Source of the DNA: JADZFO01 sp964512635
GTDB lineage: Bacteria > 4484-113 > JAFGCY01
Length of the DNA: 64,000 bases
Direction: 5' to 3'
Assembly: GCA_964512635.1 (NCBI GenBank)
Contig: CAZEJB010000004.1
Span: 62,001 to 126,000, forward strand
Both the position numbers and the translations under genes were made by a program. Positions 27,872 through 36,257 of the stretch are shown one piece after another. The notes under the pieces are model-generated. The model made no database searches, was not told the origin of the DNA, and worked only from the letters and a program-made list of their open reading frames with translations. How positions within the stretch are numbered: position 1 is the first letter of the stretch; each line of letters opens with the position of its first letter.

Positions 27872-29212
27872 TTATGGATTGGCGGCCGAGGGCACAGGCA
27901 ATCCGGCACTTTGACGGTGCAGCATGTTTATGACGATTGGGTCTTTTCCGTTGGATAAGGGTTCGATTCGTTCCACGACCTGAATTCGGAGTTTCATGCT
28001 GCTTCCTATATGCTTGAGAAAGAGTGCTTCGACCTGCAGGGCTAAGTCCTCCGGGACCGGCTCATGACCTTGCACCTGTATCGTAACCAGGGACTCAGTC
28101 TCCTGAATAACCCGATATTTGCTAAAGGCCATGCGCCGGAGTGGCATGATGAAGGACCAGGGACTCAGCCAGTGGCCATCTGACGTGAAGAGCTGCTCGG
28201 AGATTCGCCCGTCGAGGCCAGTCATCGTCGGCAGGCCGCGTCCACAGGGGCAGTGCACCGGCGTCAGGTCAACCATGTCGCCGATCTCGTATCGAATGAG
28301 CGGCATGGCACGGTTGTCCAGACTTGTCGCCAGCAGGCTGCCGTATCCCGATCTGGCGATTGCGCCGTCCTGGCGCTTTACCTCCAGCAGCAGGTTCTCG
28401 CTGTGCAAATGCCAGGTGCCATGCTCGCAGCGGTGGGCAATGGGGCCCAGTTCAGCGGCACCGTAGCGGTCGACAACGAGGCAACCGAAGAACGCTCGAA
28501 GTTCTTCCTTCGCCGGCTCCAGGCAGGTTTCGGATGTCACGATCACCTTGCTCATTGGCGGCGGATATGCTCCCTCGGCCTTCGCAAAGCGGGCGTAAGC
28601 TTCAACCACGGAGGCATAGCCGACCAGCATGCGAGGTCGCAGTTTCACAAGCAGAGTATTCAGTTCCTTTGCCCGGACCGGGTCAAGATCCACGCGGTTG
28701 AACACGAATCGGTTGTAGACAAAGTCATACAGCCTCGCCCGCAGATTCTGCTGGCTGCCGGCGTCACGCTCGCTGACCCACAACACGGCCTGTCGATCCG
28801 TCGGACGCAGATCCGTTCCCCACGCGTCCCCGCGGAGCATTGCTGCCCGCCGCCAGGCCTGGGTGAGCGAATCGACCCTTGTGCTGACGGGCTCGCCGGA
28901 GGACCCGGCGCTTTGCCAGTGATAGATTTTGGCGGATGGTTGCGGATCTGCCAGATGGCGGGCATAGTCGGGCCGGAAGCCCTGACGGTCAACAACTGGA
29001 AAATCCTCCAGGCGAGGAGCCAAGCCGAGCTCTCGATAGAAGGGCACTGTCTCAAGGGCATACTTCAGCAGGCGCTCAAGTTTCTGATTCTGAAGATCCA
29101 GCAGACGACCTGGCGAATACCGCTGGCTTTCAAGCAACAAGTCATAGCAAGCAGCCGCCTGTCGCCAGGTTTCGCCTCCATGCATCTGCCAGGCCAGCCA
29201 TCTCCAATCCAC
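27872..29212 (-). CDS. PaaK/CapK-like adenylate-forming ligase, paralogue 6 of 6
   Basis: 446 residues starting VDWRWLAWQMHGGE. ATP loop SAGSSGEPVST, A5-like motif YGAAELGPIAHRCEHGTWHLHSE, RYEIGDMVDLTPVHCPCGRG, SNGKDPIVIN with the A10 Lys. GTG is chosen: TATCAT lies 9 bases upstream and the product aligns with paralogues 3 and 4; an in-frame ATG 21 bases further up overlaps the -10 box. It is the most upstream of the four minus-strand copies and is divergent from the exonuclease gene, with 80 bases between the two starts. Confidence 0.87.
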   Translation of the reverse strand: MDWRWLAWQMHGGETWRQAAACYDLLLESQRYSPGRLLDLQNQKLERLLKYALETVPFYRELGLAPRLEDFPVVDRQGFRPDYARHLADPQPSAKIYHWQSAGSSGEPVSTRVDSLTQAWRRAAMLRGDAWGTDLRPTDRQAVLWVSERDAGSQQNLRARLYDFVYNRFVFNRVDLDPVRAKELNTLLVKLRPRMLVGYASVVEAYARFAKAEGAYPPPMSKVIVTSETCLEPAKEELRAFFGCLVVDRYGAAELGPIAHRCEHGTWHLHSENLLLEVKRQDGAIARSGYGSLLATSLDNRAMPLIRYEIGDMVDLTPVHCPCGRGLPTMTGLDGRISEQLFTSDGHWLSPWSFIMPLRRMAFSKYRVIQETESLVTIQVQGHEPVPEDLALQVEALFLKHIGSSMKLRIQVVERIEPLSNGKDPIVINMLHRQSAGLPVPSAANP

Positions 29213-29221
29213 AGCGCAGCA

Positions 29222-29227
29222 ATGATA
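29222..29227 (-). promoter_or_regulatory. -10 box (TATCAT) of ligase paralogue 6, leaderless
   Basis: TATCAT stands 9 nt before GTG 29212. Confidence 0.5.
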
Positions 29228-29280
29228 CGCCACTCAATACAATCCTGAATCTGCGGCAGACGCAGAATGTATCCGTGCGC

Positions 29281-29286
29281 TATAAC
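29281..29286 (+). promoter_or_regulatory. -10 box (TATAAC) of the exonuclease gene, leaderless
   Basis: TATAAC stands 6 nt before ATG 29293. Confidence 0.5.
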
Positions 29287-29292
29287 TCAGAT

Positions 29293-30180
29293 ATGGCGGA
29301 ACGCATCCTCCTCATCGACTCCACCGGGCTGATCTTCCGGGCCTACTGGACGATCAAACCCCTTTCGGCGCCGGACGGCACCCCCGTCCATGCGGTGTTT
29401 GGCATGCTGCGAATCATGATGAAGGTCTTCAAGGACCGTCAGGCCACCGCCAGCGCGATGATCTTCGACGCCGGTATGGATACCTTCCGGCGCGAGATGT
29501 ATGCCGACTACAAGGCTAACCGGCCGGCACCGCCGGACGATCTGCGGCCCCAGTTCGGTCTTTCCATTGAGGCCTGCCGCTGCACGGGCGCACCGGTCTT
29601 TGCCGAGAAGGGCTTTGAGGCCGACGACATTATTGCTACCCTGCGCGACCGGGCTGTGGAACGCGGGATGGCCGTGACGATAGTTACCGGCGACCGCGAT
29701 ATCCTGCAGCTCCTGGCCCCCAATGTTGAAGTGCTGATCATGAAGGGTGGCGGCGAATTTGACCCATACACTCCCGAACGCTTTGTCGAGGAGTATGGCT
29801 TCCCGGTCGACCGCTTTGTGGACTACAAGGCGCTGATGGGCGACACCAGCGACAACATCCCGGGCCTGCCCGGCGTCGGTCCGAAGACGGCGCAAAAGCT
29901 GATAGAGACCTACGGCAAGCTTGAGCACATCTATGCCAACCTGGAGTTCGTTAAGCCCGACAAGCTGCGCGGTCTGCTGAAAGAGAATCAGGAAAAGGTC
30001 TTCATGTACCGCGAGCTATGCACGCTGCACCACACTGTGCCGGTTGAGTACCATTTCGACCAGCGTGTGATGCCGGACTTCGGCTCAGATGCCCTGGCCG
30101 AGAAGCTGACTGGCATGGGATTTACCCGCATCGGCGAAGACGCGAAGAAGCTGGGGGATCTGCAGCCTAACACGTCCTGA
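29293..30180 (+). CDS. Stand-alone 5'-3' exonuclease (Pol I exonuclease-domain family)
   Basis: A 295-residue flap endonuclease/5'-3' exonuclease of the PIN-like FEN family, equivalent to the N-terminal domain of DNA polymerase I but without a polymerase part. Metal-binding acids are visible in LLIDSTGLIFRAYW, IFDAGMDTFRREMYADYKANR, FEADDIIATL, VTGDRDILQLL and MGDTSDNIPGLPGVGPKTAQ, the last being the helix-hairpin-helix. It ends soon after the HhH region, as expected for the domain alone. TATAAC stands 6 bases before the ATG; the upstream open frame is antisense to a ligase gene and is not used. It probably works in Okazaki-fragment or repair processing. Confidence 0.93.
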   Translation: MAERILLIDSTGLIFRAYWTIKPLSAPDGTPVHAVFGMLRIMMKVFKDRQATASAMIFDAGMDTFRREMYADYKANRPAPPDDLRPQFGLSIEACRCTGAPVFAEKGFEADDIIATLRDRAVERGMAVTIVTGDRDILQLLAPNVEVLIMKGGGEFDPYTPERFVEEYGFPVDRFVDYKALMGDTSDNIPGLPGVGPKTAQKLIETYGKLEHIYANLEFVKPDKLRGLLKENQEKVFMYRELCTLHHTVPVEYHFDQRVMPDFGSDALAEKLTGMGFTRIGEDAKKLGDLQPNTS

Positions 30181-30235
30181 TGTAGCGTAAGTCCGTTGAC
30201 CAGTTGCGGATTTCGATCTTATCAGAGCTAACAGA

Positions 30236-30418
30236 TTAAGCCGAGTCCCACCGAGTTATCTGGTCAATGCTGTGGCAGTAGGGCCAGTGTGCGCCAGAAT
30301 CTATGTATCGAAGCGCCCGCTCAGCCTTGCACTTCTTTCTCGGTGAAACTCTGTTACCTCTGTTGACTCGGTGTGGATCATATTCTTCGGAAAAACGGGC
30401 CATCGGCGCGCGTTCCAT
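30236..30418 (-). CDS. Possible small ORF directly after the ABC-2 permease
   Basis: A 60-codon frame whose ATG immediately follows the permease stop (TGAATG), so reinitiation is possible. The product is basic (SPRKKCKAERALRY) with no recognised domain. Nothing else supports it. The rest of the 238-base space between the two convergent genes shows no clear terminator or promoter. Confidence 0.2.
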   Translation of the reverse strand: MERAPMARFSEEYDPHRVNRGNRVSPRKKCKAERALRYIDSGAHWPYCHSIDQITRWDSA

Positions 30419-31327
30419 TCATCCCCCGCTGATAGCCAGGCGCTTCATCCCGCCGCGCTGCAGCAGCTGGGTCAGGACTACCAGCACCAGCACCCACAGC
30501 ACCGCGCGACCGACCATGATCCAGGCCTCAAGCCCGCTGACGCGGCCAAGATAGATCTGCATCGGCTGATAGAACATGTGCTGAGTCGGCAACAGCTTGA
30601 AAATGGCTGTGACGCTGTCCGGGAAGTAGCTCAGCGGAATGACCATCCCGCCGGCGATGTTCATGACCATGCGAATACCCATGCGGATGCCATTGTTGTA
30701 CTCGAGGTAGAAACTGAGCAGACCGATGGCGTAGTCCAGGATGAAGTTAATCGCATAACCCAGCACAATCGCGAGGAAGAAGGGCAGGATAGCTCCTGGC
30801 GGGGGTGTCTTCATATCGCCAAAGAGATTGAAGACCAGCAGCAGCGGCAAGGTGGCGAAACACAGGCGGAAGAAAGTGCGGCCGATTCCCTGGCCCAGGT
30901 AGTTAGCCATCAGGTTCAGCGGCTTGAGCAGGTCCATGGCCACCTGACCTTCGCGAACCGCCGCGCCCAGGTTGCGCCCCGTGGGAGTCATGTAAAAGGT
31001 GTTAAGTGTCCAGGAGACAGTCACGTAGGTGATGATTGTCTGCTGATCGAAGCCGCCCATCTGGCCGCCGCCGGCATAGACCGCGGCGAAAACAAAACGG
31101 TACATCAGGATGATGATCGGATAGGAGAGGAAGACGAAGGCGACGCCGGCAGGATAGGCGAGATAGGAATTGAAGCCGACCTGCGCCAGGGCAAAGACTG
31201 AGGCCAGGGTGCTGCGCAGGCCATGCCGTGCCGGCCGCTGCGGCGGCTGGATGGTCAGGCCTGACGCGGATACACCGCCCCCCGGATTGTAGGGCGCAGG
31301 CCTGCCTGCACCAGCTGTGGCGTTCAC
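30419..31327 (-). CDS. ABC-2 family transporter permease (DUF990-like)
   Basis: A 302-residue protein with six hydrophobic segments. VAMDLLKPLNLMANYLGQ after GQ, the SFYLEYNNGIRMGIRM region and IPLSYFPDSVTAIFKLLPTQHMFYQPMQIYLG are the typical loops of the ABC-2 permeases annotated as DUF990/COG3694. Such permeases normally occur in pairs with an ATPase; here it stands alone, so partners must be elsewhere. GTG is taken as the start because TATCCT lies 6 bases upstream; the frame remains open for 42 more codons without homology. Confidence 0.85.
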   Translation of the reverse strand: MNATAGAGRPAPYNPGGGVSASGLTIQPPQRPARHGLRSTLASVFALAQVGFNSYLAYPAGVAFVFLSYPIIILMYRFVFAAVYAGGGQMGGFDQQTIITYVTVSWTLNTFYMTPTGRNLGAAVREGQVAMDLLKPLNLMANYLGQGIGRTFFRLCFATLPLLLVFNLFGDMKTPPPGAILPFFLAIVLGYAINFILDYAIGLLSFYLEYNNGIRMGIRMVMNIAGGMVIPLSYFPDSVTAIFKLLPTQHMFYQPMQIYLGRVSGLEAWIMVGRAVLWVLVLVVLTQLLQRGGMKRLAISGG

Positions 31328-31333
31328 AATAAG

Positions 31334-31339
31334 AGGATA
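31334..31339 (-). promoter_or_regulatory. -10 box (TATCCT) of the ABC-2 permease gene, leaderless
   Basis: TATCCT stands 6 nt before GTG 31327. Confidence 0.45.
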
Positions 31340-31464
31340 CAGCGTTCCCCCAGGGGCGTCGCATAGTCGCCGCCCGTCTTCATCTTGCTGGGTCTTCCCG
31401 CATTCGCGCGATAGTTGGAAGCATCGTAGGGGCGCGTGGAGCGCGCCCGGCAACCTAATCTATA

Positions 31465-32424
31465 TCACGGGCGCTCGTGGAACCAGTTTAAGAAGCTGAC
31501 ATACGCAATAAGCACCGTAAAGAGAAACACTGGCGTGAACAGAAGAGCGAAGCCCTTCCGGAAGCTCGCCCGATATGGCGGGCGGAGACAGTTAAGCGCG
31601 GCAGGGCGTTCAGTGGCGTCTATAAGCTGCTGACGCTGCTCTTCCAGCTTCAGGGAGCCAGCCAGCCCATGTCCGATTGATTTCAGCAGGGCAGCGTGAA
31701 AAATCAGCCGCAGCTCACTCTTGCGGGTTGTACTGTAGACCAAACAGTGCATGCCCCACATGACGAAAAAAATGGTCAGAACTATGCCGAGGTAGTCAAT
31801 GCCTGTGAGCGCCCCTGGCAGGTCTTCGCCGCTGTAAGTTTCTGCCCAAAACAGCGAGATGCAAAATGCCGCTGTCAGTACGGCATTGGAGGCGAGCATG
31901 GCGTAAAGAGCTAGCTTCTTGCGCCTGCCTGGAGCAAGGAATTCGAGGTTGCAACTTACTTCGCTCAAGCGTTTTGTAAGGGAAGCCCTTGAGCTCGGGA
32001 GCTCACCTTCCAGCCGCAGAGCGCGCCACCCCAGCTTACGAAGGGAGTCAAAATCGAACTGGCCAGACATGATTCTGAAAGCGATTAGATCTACCTGCTG
32101 ATGGTCGATCACGAACTTATGCACGAGCATAGAAGAGAGCCAGGGCAGGACAAGCAGAACAAAAGCTGTTAATGCCAGGCAAACTGTCCAGGACAAAGGC
32201 CCAAGTTCATCCAGGTCTGAAGGTTGGACCGTATCCCAAAATAATGCGAAGAGCAGACTGCCCGCCTGCCAGCCGTACCACATACCCCAGTTCTTCGCAG
32301 TATCCAGGGGATCGGCGAGCGCGGACTTTTCCTTCATCGCCACCAGCGTCTGCTGAAGTTCCGCTGACGAGAAGGTCGAAGCTGGAGTAGCTTTCTCTGA
32401 GGATGAAGTCGCGAGGTCGCTCAC
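31465..32424 (-). CDS. Integral membrane protein of unknown function
   Basis: A 319-residue protein with about five hydrophobic segments (near 50-65, 80-105, 180-200, 210-235 and 290-315) and a soluble segment between the second and third. No family recognised. The GTG start overlaps the stop of the preceding gene (GTGA), so it is coupled to the beta-rich membrane-anchored protein and the two may form a complex. Confidence 0.7.
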   Translation of the reverse strand: MSDLATSSSEKATPASTFSSAELQQTLVAMKEKSALADPLDTAKNWGMWYGWQAGSLLFALFWDTVQPSDLDELGPLSWTVCLALTAFVLLVLPWLSSMLVHKFVIDHQQVDLIAFRIMSGQFDFDSLRKLGWRALRLEGELPSSRASLTKRLSEVSCNLEFLAPGRRKKLALYAMLASNAVLTAAFCISLFWAETYSGEDLPGALTGIDYLGIVLTIFFVMWGMHCLVYSTTRKSELRLIFHAALLKSIGHGLAGSLKLEEQRQQLIDATERPAALNCLRPPYRASFRKGFALLFTPVFLFTVLIAYVSFLNWFHERP

Positions 32425-33785
32425 GGCTTCGCGCCTTCTTTGTTCACTGGCACCACGTACAGGCCCGCGTAGGTCGGCTCGCGGACGATGAAGCCGCTGC
32501 CATCGCGCAGCGGTTGCCAGTTGTGCTGCACGACAGGTAGTTCACTGTCGGCTTCCAGCGGCTCGGCCAGGGCGGAGAGGTCAGGCCGAGCCACGCTCCA
32601 GTCGACAGTGAAGCTGCTCCAGTCCACCTTGCCATACTCAATGCTGGCTCCGCGATCACGGCTGAACAGGCAGGCGCCGTCGTCGAAACTGCAGAAGCAG
32701 CGCCAATAGCCACCGTCGGGGACTTCTTTCGAACTGCCATCTGTCCGGACAAGCAGCTGCCGCGGCCCGGCCAGGGCCAGCAGCATTGCGTCCGGCAGCA
32801 CCCACTCGCTGAAGATGGTCCAGTCTGTATCGCTGGCCGGCTTAAACCGGCCGAGTTCCCCGCCGCTGTCAAAGCTGCTGAACATGGTCGCCATGTTGTC
32901 CAGTTCCTGATAGCTGAAGTTGTCGCCTTGCGGACACTTGTCAAAGGATTCCGCGTTGTCGAGTCCCGGCAACAGGCCACGATTACCGCTGGCCAGCTCG
33001 ACAAAGTTATAGTGGTCCTGCTCCCAGACACTGGCTTCGCTGCTGGAAACCAGGCTGGCGTAGTGCGCCGCGGTCGGCTCGCCGGGGATGAAATACAGGG
33101 CAAACAAGCGCTGGCTGTCCTGGCTGAAAGCTAGCTGTGGACCGCCATCTGTCTCTTCGGCGAGGGCAATGCAGCGGCCATCGCCGCCAGAGCTGCTGCA
33201 GATAACCACTGCATTGCAGCGCGCGGGGTAGTCCTGGTTTGGAACCGACGTTGTAACCAGCCGGCTGACAGCCACCCGCTTGCCGTCAGGGCTGACCAGC
33301 AGGCTGTTGCCGGCTAAGGAATAAGCGTCTTCGCTGAGCCCCCAGCCCTCTGCTGCCGGGTCCCAGCCGGCTTCCCAGATCCGGGCGTCTGTACCGTCGC
33401 TTGCAACGCTGAAATAGCGTCCGTAGGAGTCGCGGCAAAGCACAAGTCCGTCCGTCAGCTCGCCGAACTCCATCACGTCGGCCGCGATCAGCTTTGCGGC
33501 CCCGCTGGCCTCCAGGGCGACCAGACCCTGGCTGATCGTAGGCATTTCGCCGGCTGCTTCCGGCTGGGCAGATGAATCGGTCTTCAGATACATCTGCCGG
33601 TCCTTTAGCGCCTTGGCCTGTCCCACAGCACCATCATTACCTCCCGGAGGCGGTGGAGGTGGCATGCTGGGTTTTGAGCTTTGCTCCCCAAACAGGTATT
33701 CGCAGGAGCCAGTCAGCGCGGTCGCCATGAACAACCAGGGCAGGCCGACCAGCAGGAACAGCACCAGCAGGGCTTTGCGCAGCAT
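32421..33785 (-). CDS. Membrane-anchored beta-rich protein of unknown function
   Basis: A 454-residue protein with an N-terminal hydrophobic segment (LVLFLLVGLPWLFMATALTG, then a Cys that might be lipidated), a Pro-rich linker with six consecutive Pro, and a body with blades like DSYGRYFSVASDGTDARIWE and SPDGKRVAVSRL, reminiscent of TolB or WD-type propellers. TATAAT lies 6 bases before ATG 33785, which decides the start; the frame is open 21 codons further up into the 3' end of glyA. It is coupled to the membrane protein that follows. Confidence 0.72.
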   Translation of the reverse strand: MLRKALLVLFLLVGLPWLFMATALTGSCEYLFGEQSSKPSMPPPPPPGGNDGAVGQAKALKDRQMYLKTDSSAQPEAAGEMPTISQGLVALEASGAAKLIAADVMEFGELTDGLVLCRDSYGRYFSVASDGTDARIWEAGWDPAAEGWGLSEDAYSLAGNSLLVSPDGKRVAVSRLVTTSVPNQDYPARCNAVVICSSSGGDGRCIALAEETDGGPQLAFSQDSQRLFALYFIPGEPTAAHYASLVSSSEASVWEQDHYNFVELASGNRGLLPGLDNAESFDKCPQGDNFSYQELDNMATMFSSFDSGGELGRFKPASDTDWTIFSEWVLPDAMLLALAGPRQLLVRTDGSSKEVPDGGYWRCFCSFDDGACLFSRDRGASIEYGKVDWSSFTVDWSVARPDLSALAEPLEADSELPVVQHNWQPLRDGSGFIVREPTYAGLYVVPVNKEGAKP

Positions 33786-33791
33786 TGCCGG

Positions 33792-33797
33792 ATTATA
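33792..33797 (-). promoter_or_regulatory. -10 box (TATAAT) of the propeller-like protein gene, leaderless
   Basis: A perfect TATAAT stands 6 nt before ATG 33785; its first base lies inside the stop region of glyA. Confidence 0.6.
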
Positions 33798-35115
33798 GCG
33801 AGGCGACGTCCTCTGCCACCGCAATCTCCACCGGCTGAAGAACTTCACGCAGCTCGCCGTAAAGCGGGAACTCGGCTGCCAGCTCAGCCACGCCGGCCCT
33901 TACGCTGGCTTGGGTCTCTTCACTGACTTCGCCGCGCAGTGCCTGGCCGATCAGCGCGCCGACTCGCTTCATCTCGGGCTCCTTGAAGCCGCGGGTGGTC
34001 AAGGCCGGAGTGCCGAAACGAAGGCCAGAGGCGATGAAGGGCTTTTCAGTGTCGTAAGGAATCGTATTCTTGTTGCAGGTAATGTCCACAGCGTCCAGGC
34101 GCTCCTCGGCCACCTTACCGGTTAACCCCAGGCTGCCCTTCACATCCACCAGCATCAGATGATTGTCAGTACCGCCAGAGACAATGCGCAGGCCCTCTTC
34201 CTGCAAAGCCAGGGCCAGGGTCTGGGCGTTCTTGACGATCTGGCGCTGGTAGCCCTGGAATTCGTCGCCAGCCGCCAGCTTGAAGCAGACAGCCTTGGCT
34301 GCGATCACGTGTTCCAGCGGGCCGCCCTGCTGGCCGGGGAAGACCGCACTGTCGATGGCCTTGGCGTGCTCCTTCTTGCAAAGAATGAGGCCGCTGCGCG
34401 GGCCGCGCAGGGTCTTGTGAACAGTCGTGGTAACCACATCGGCATAGGGGACCGGGCTCGGGTGCAGGCCAGCGGCGACAAGGCCAGCAATATGGGCCAT
34501 GTCGACCATCAGCAGCGCGCCGATTTCATCGGCGGTCTCGCGGAAGAAGGCGAAGTCCAGCAGGCGCGGGTAGGCGCTGGCGCCGACCACGATCAGCTTG
34601 GGTTTGTGCGCGCGGGCGACCTCGCGAACCTGCTCATAGTCGATCTGCTCGGGGCCGTCGGGTGCGTCGGCGGGACGCACGCCATAGGCCACGACGTTGT
34701 AAAGCTTGCCCGAGAGGTTGAGCGGGTGGCCGTGGGTCAGGTGGCCGCCATGCGCCAGCTCCATGCCCATAATGGTGTCGCCCGGCTGCAGAAAGGCCAT
34801 GTAGGCGCTGGCGTTAGCCTGGGCGCCGCTGTGCGGCTGGACGTTGGCGTGCTCGGCGCCGAACAGCGCCTTAGCGCGCTTGATTGCCAGAGACTCAGCT
34901 ATGTCGACGAACTCGCAGCCGCCGTAATAGCGCTTCTTCGGGTAGCCTTCGGCGTATTTATTCTGCATCGGCTGGCCCAGCGCTTCGAGGACGCTGTAGT
35001 CCACGAAGTTCTCGCTGGCGATCAGCTCCAGCTTGGCGTGCTGGCGCTCGGTTTCAGCGCAGATTGCGTTGTAGATCTCGGGGTCCACGTCCCGAAGGTG
35101 CGAAAACCACTGCAT
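33793..35115 (-). CDS. glyA: Serine hydroxymethyltransferase
   Basis: A 440-residue PLP enzyme that converts serine plus tetrahydrofolate to glycine plus 5,10-methylene-tetrahydrofolate. Conserved: ELIASENF, NKYAEGYPKKRYYGGCEFVD, HLTHGHPLN, VDMAHIAGLVAAG, TTTVHKTLRGPRSG with the PLP Lys, and RFGTPALTTRG. Start is the ATG before QWFSHL: TATCCT lies 7 bases upstream, and the 21 further upstream codons are not family sequence. Confidence 0.97.
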   Translation of the reverse strand: MQWFSHLRDVDPEIYNAICAETERQHAKLELIASENFVDYSVLEALGQPMQNKYAEGYPKKRYYGGCEFVDIAESLAIKRAKALFGAEHANVQPHSGAQANASAYMAFLQPGDTIMGMELAHGGHLTHGHPLNLSGKLYNVVAYGVRPADAPDGPEQIDYEQVREVARAHKPKLIVVGASAYPRLLDFAFFRETADEIGALLMVDMAHIAGLVAAGLHPSPVPYADVVTTTVHKTLRGPRSGLILCKKEHAKAIDSAVFPGQQGGPLEHVIAAKAVCFKLAAGDEFQGYQRQIVKNAQTLALALQEEGLRIVSGGTDNHLMLVDVKGSLGLTGKVAEERLDAVDITCNKNTIPYDTEKPFIASGLRFGTPALTTRGFKEPEMKRVGALIGQALRGEVSEETQASVRAGVAELAAEFPLYGELREVLQPVEIAVAEDVASL

Positions 35116-35122
35116 GTATATA

Positions 35123-35128
35123 AGGATA
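35123..35128 (-). promoter_or_regulatory. -10 box (TATCCT) of glyA, leaderless
   Basis: TATCCT stands 7 nt before ATG 35115. Confidence 0.45.
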
Positions 35129-35246
35129 GCGGATACCCGGCAGGCTCGGTACCGGAGGCAGCCAGTGGCAGTATTCACTCACCCACGGTCAAGTGCCTGT
35201 AGGTGTCACATTCCCTGTTGCCATGGTCTCCAACGCAGGTTTCGGG

Positions 35247-35252
35247 TATACT
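35247..35252 (+). promoter_or_regulatory. -10 box (TATACT) of tRNA-Leu
   Basis: TATACT ends 11 nt before the tRNA 5' end. Confidence 0.65.
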
Positions 35253-35263
35253 GCTTTCCCCAC

Positions 35264-35349
35264 GCGGAAGTGGTGGAATGGCAGACACGCCAGGTTGAGG
35301 GCCTGGTGGCCGCAAGGCCGTGCGGGTTCAAGTCCCGCCTTCCGCACCA
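35264..35349 (+). tRNA. tRNA-Leu (anticodon GAG)
   Basis: A class II tRNA with a long variable arm (TGGCCGCAAGGCCGT): acceptor GCGGAAG/CTTCCGC, anticodon stem CCAGG/CCTGG with loop TTGAGGG (anticodon GAG), T arm GCGGG-TTCAAGT-CCCGC, A plus encoded CCA. Confidence 0.97.
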
Positions 35350-35668
35350 TTCGAACTCCTCTTTCGGTTGGCCTGCCTTCTCAAGGTAAGTTCTTGCCCA
35401 CTAAGTCAAACACCCTATTCCTGCGTTCTCAAATGGCGTGTTCCTCTGTCCGTTCCGCAGCTCTTTGGACGCCGCTTCAGGTCGGGCCAGCCTGGCTCAC
35501 AGCTCTTTCGGGGATTCCGTACACCTACAGGAATGATCAGATTCACTGCTCTTGTGCTTGCGTTGTCAAAACTCCATGCATTGGCACTACATATGGTGAG
35601 AAGTGCACTATAACGGTTTGATTTTGCGGACTACCTTACCGGAACATTTGCCAGTGATTCCTCTCGGT
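35350..35668. other. Intergenic stretch without recognised features
   Basis: About 320 bases between tRNA-Leu and the HTH gene. Short open frames here have no start signals or recognisable products. I see no clear hairpin or terminator. Confidence 0.4.
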
Positions 35669-35674
35669 TACAAT
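35669..35674 (+). promoter_or_regulatory. -10 box (TACAAT) of the HTH regulator gene, leaderless
   Basis: TACAAT stands 6 nt before ATG 35681. TTGCCA lies 15 bases further upstream as a possible -35 box. Confidence 0.6.
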
Positions 35675-35680
35675 CCGATT

Positions 35681-36133
35681 ATGGTGCAGAAAAGTGTCGT
35701 CGCGGCTATTCAGCGAGCTATTAGGCGAGGGATCGCCAGTTTCGGCTCGCAGGATCGGCTGGCCGAAGAAACGGGGCTGCACCGCAACACTATCTCCCGC
35801 TGGGTCCGAGGCGACCTGAAAGAGCCGGAGCTCGAGAAAATCATCCGGCTTTTTGAGGTTACCGGCAGCGATCTGAATGAGTTAAAGGAAGGCTGGTCCG
35901 ACCAGCCGGAGCCATCAACCATGCAGGTAGAACTGCTTGAGGCTATCCGTGGGGATTTGGCCGCGGTGCTGGCTGAGCAGCGAAAAATCAGCGGGGCACA
36001 GGTTGTAGTAGTGAATAAACAGGACAGCGGGGTTGCCTTTAACCTGCCGACGCTCGGTGAGGTAGTCAGCAGCTTTGAACAAAGAGCCCTGGAAATCAAG
36101 ATGGAACAGGAAGGCGCTCGAAAGAAGTCATAG
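35681..36133 (+). CDS. Helix-turn-helix DNA-binding protein (XRE/Cro-like)
   Basis: A 150-residue protein. Residues about 15-60 form a lambda-repressor-like HTH (SQDRLAEETGLHRNTISRWV, with the recognition helix HRNTISRW). The remainder is mostly helical (LLEAIRGDLAAVLAEQRK), suitable for dimerisation or ligand binding, and ends in a coiled-coil-like charged helix. TACAAT lies 6 bases before the ATG. It stands directly upstream of two paralogous genes of unknown function in the same direction and may regulate them. Confidence 0.82.
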   Translation: MVQKSVVAAIQRAIRRGIASFGSQDRLAEETGLHRNTISRWVRGDLKEPELEKIIRLFEVTGSDLNELKEGWSDQPEPSTMQVELLEAIRGDLAAVLAEQRKISGAQVVVVNKQDSGVAFNLPTLGEVVSSFEQRALEIKMEQEGARKKS

Positions 36134-36191
36134 CAGCTTTCACACATTTACTTGGCGGTGCGAGAAAAAGGATGTGTCAGGCAGACACCGA

Positions 36192-36257
36192 ATGACCGAC
36201 AAATTCAGGTCAGCGTTATTGCGATGTGTTAATGTTGACTCTGGATGGGAGGCCTGA
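36192..36257 (+). CDS. Possible 21-codon leader ORF of paralogue A
   Basis: ATG ... TGA encoding MTDKFRSALLRCVNVDSGWEA. Its stop overlaps the start of the next gene as TGATG, a layout used for translational coupling. No ribosome site or promoter is clear. The arrangement repeats at paralogue B, which makes it worth recording. Confidence 0.25.
   Translation: MTDKFRSALLRCVNVDSGWEA

Noticed and set aside
21067..29212. The repeated ligase genes as a sign of an assembly artefact
   Set aside because: The copies have diverged widely in sequence and lie in both directions, so they are true paralogues.
28253..29248. Plus-strand frame antisense to ligase paralogue 6
   Set aside because: The conserved ligase motifs are on the minus strand; this frame only continues into the exonuclease region.
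34159..35202. Long open frame antisense to glyA
   Set aside because: It mirrors codon use of glyA, whose product is fully conserved; the antisense product resembles nothing.
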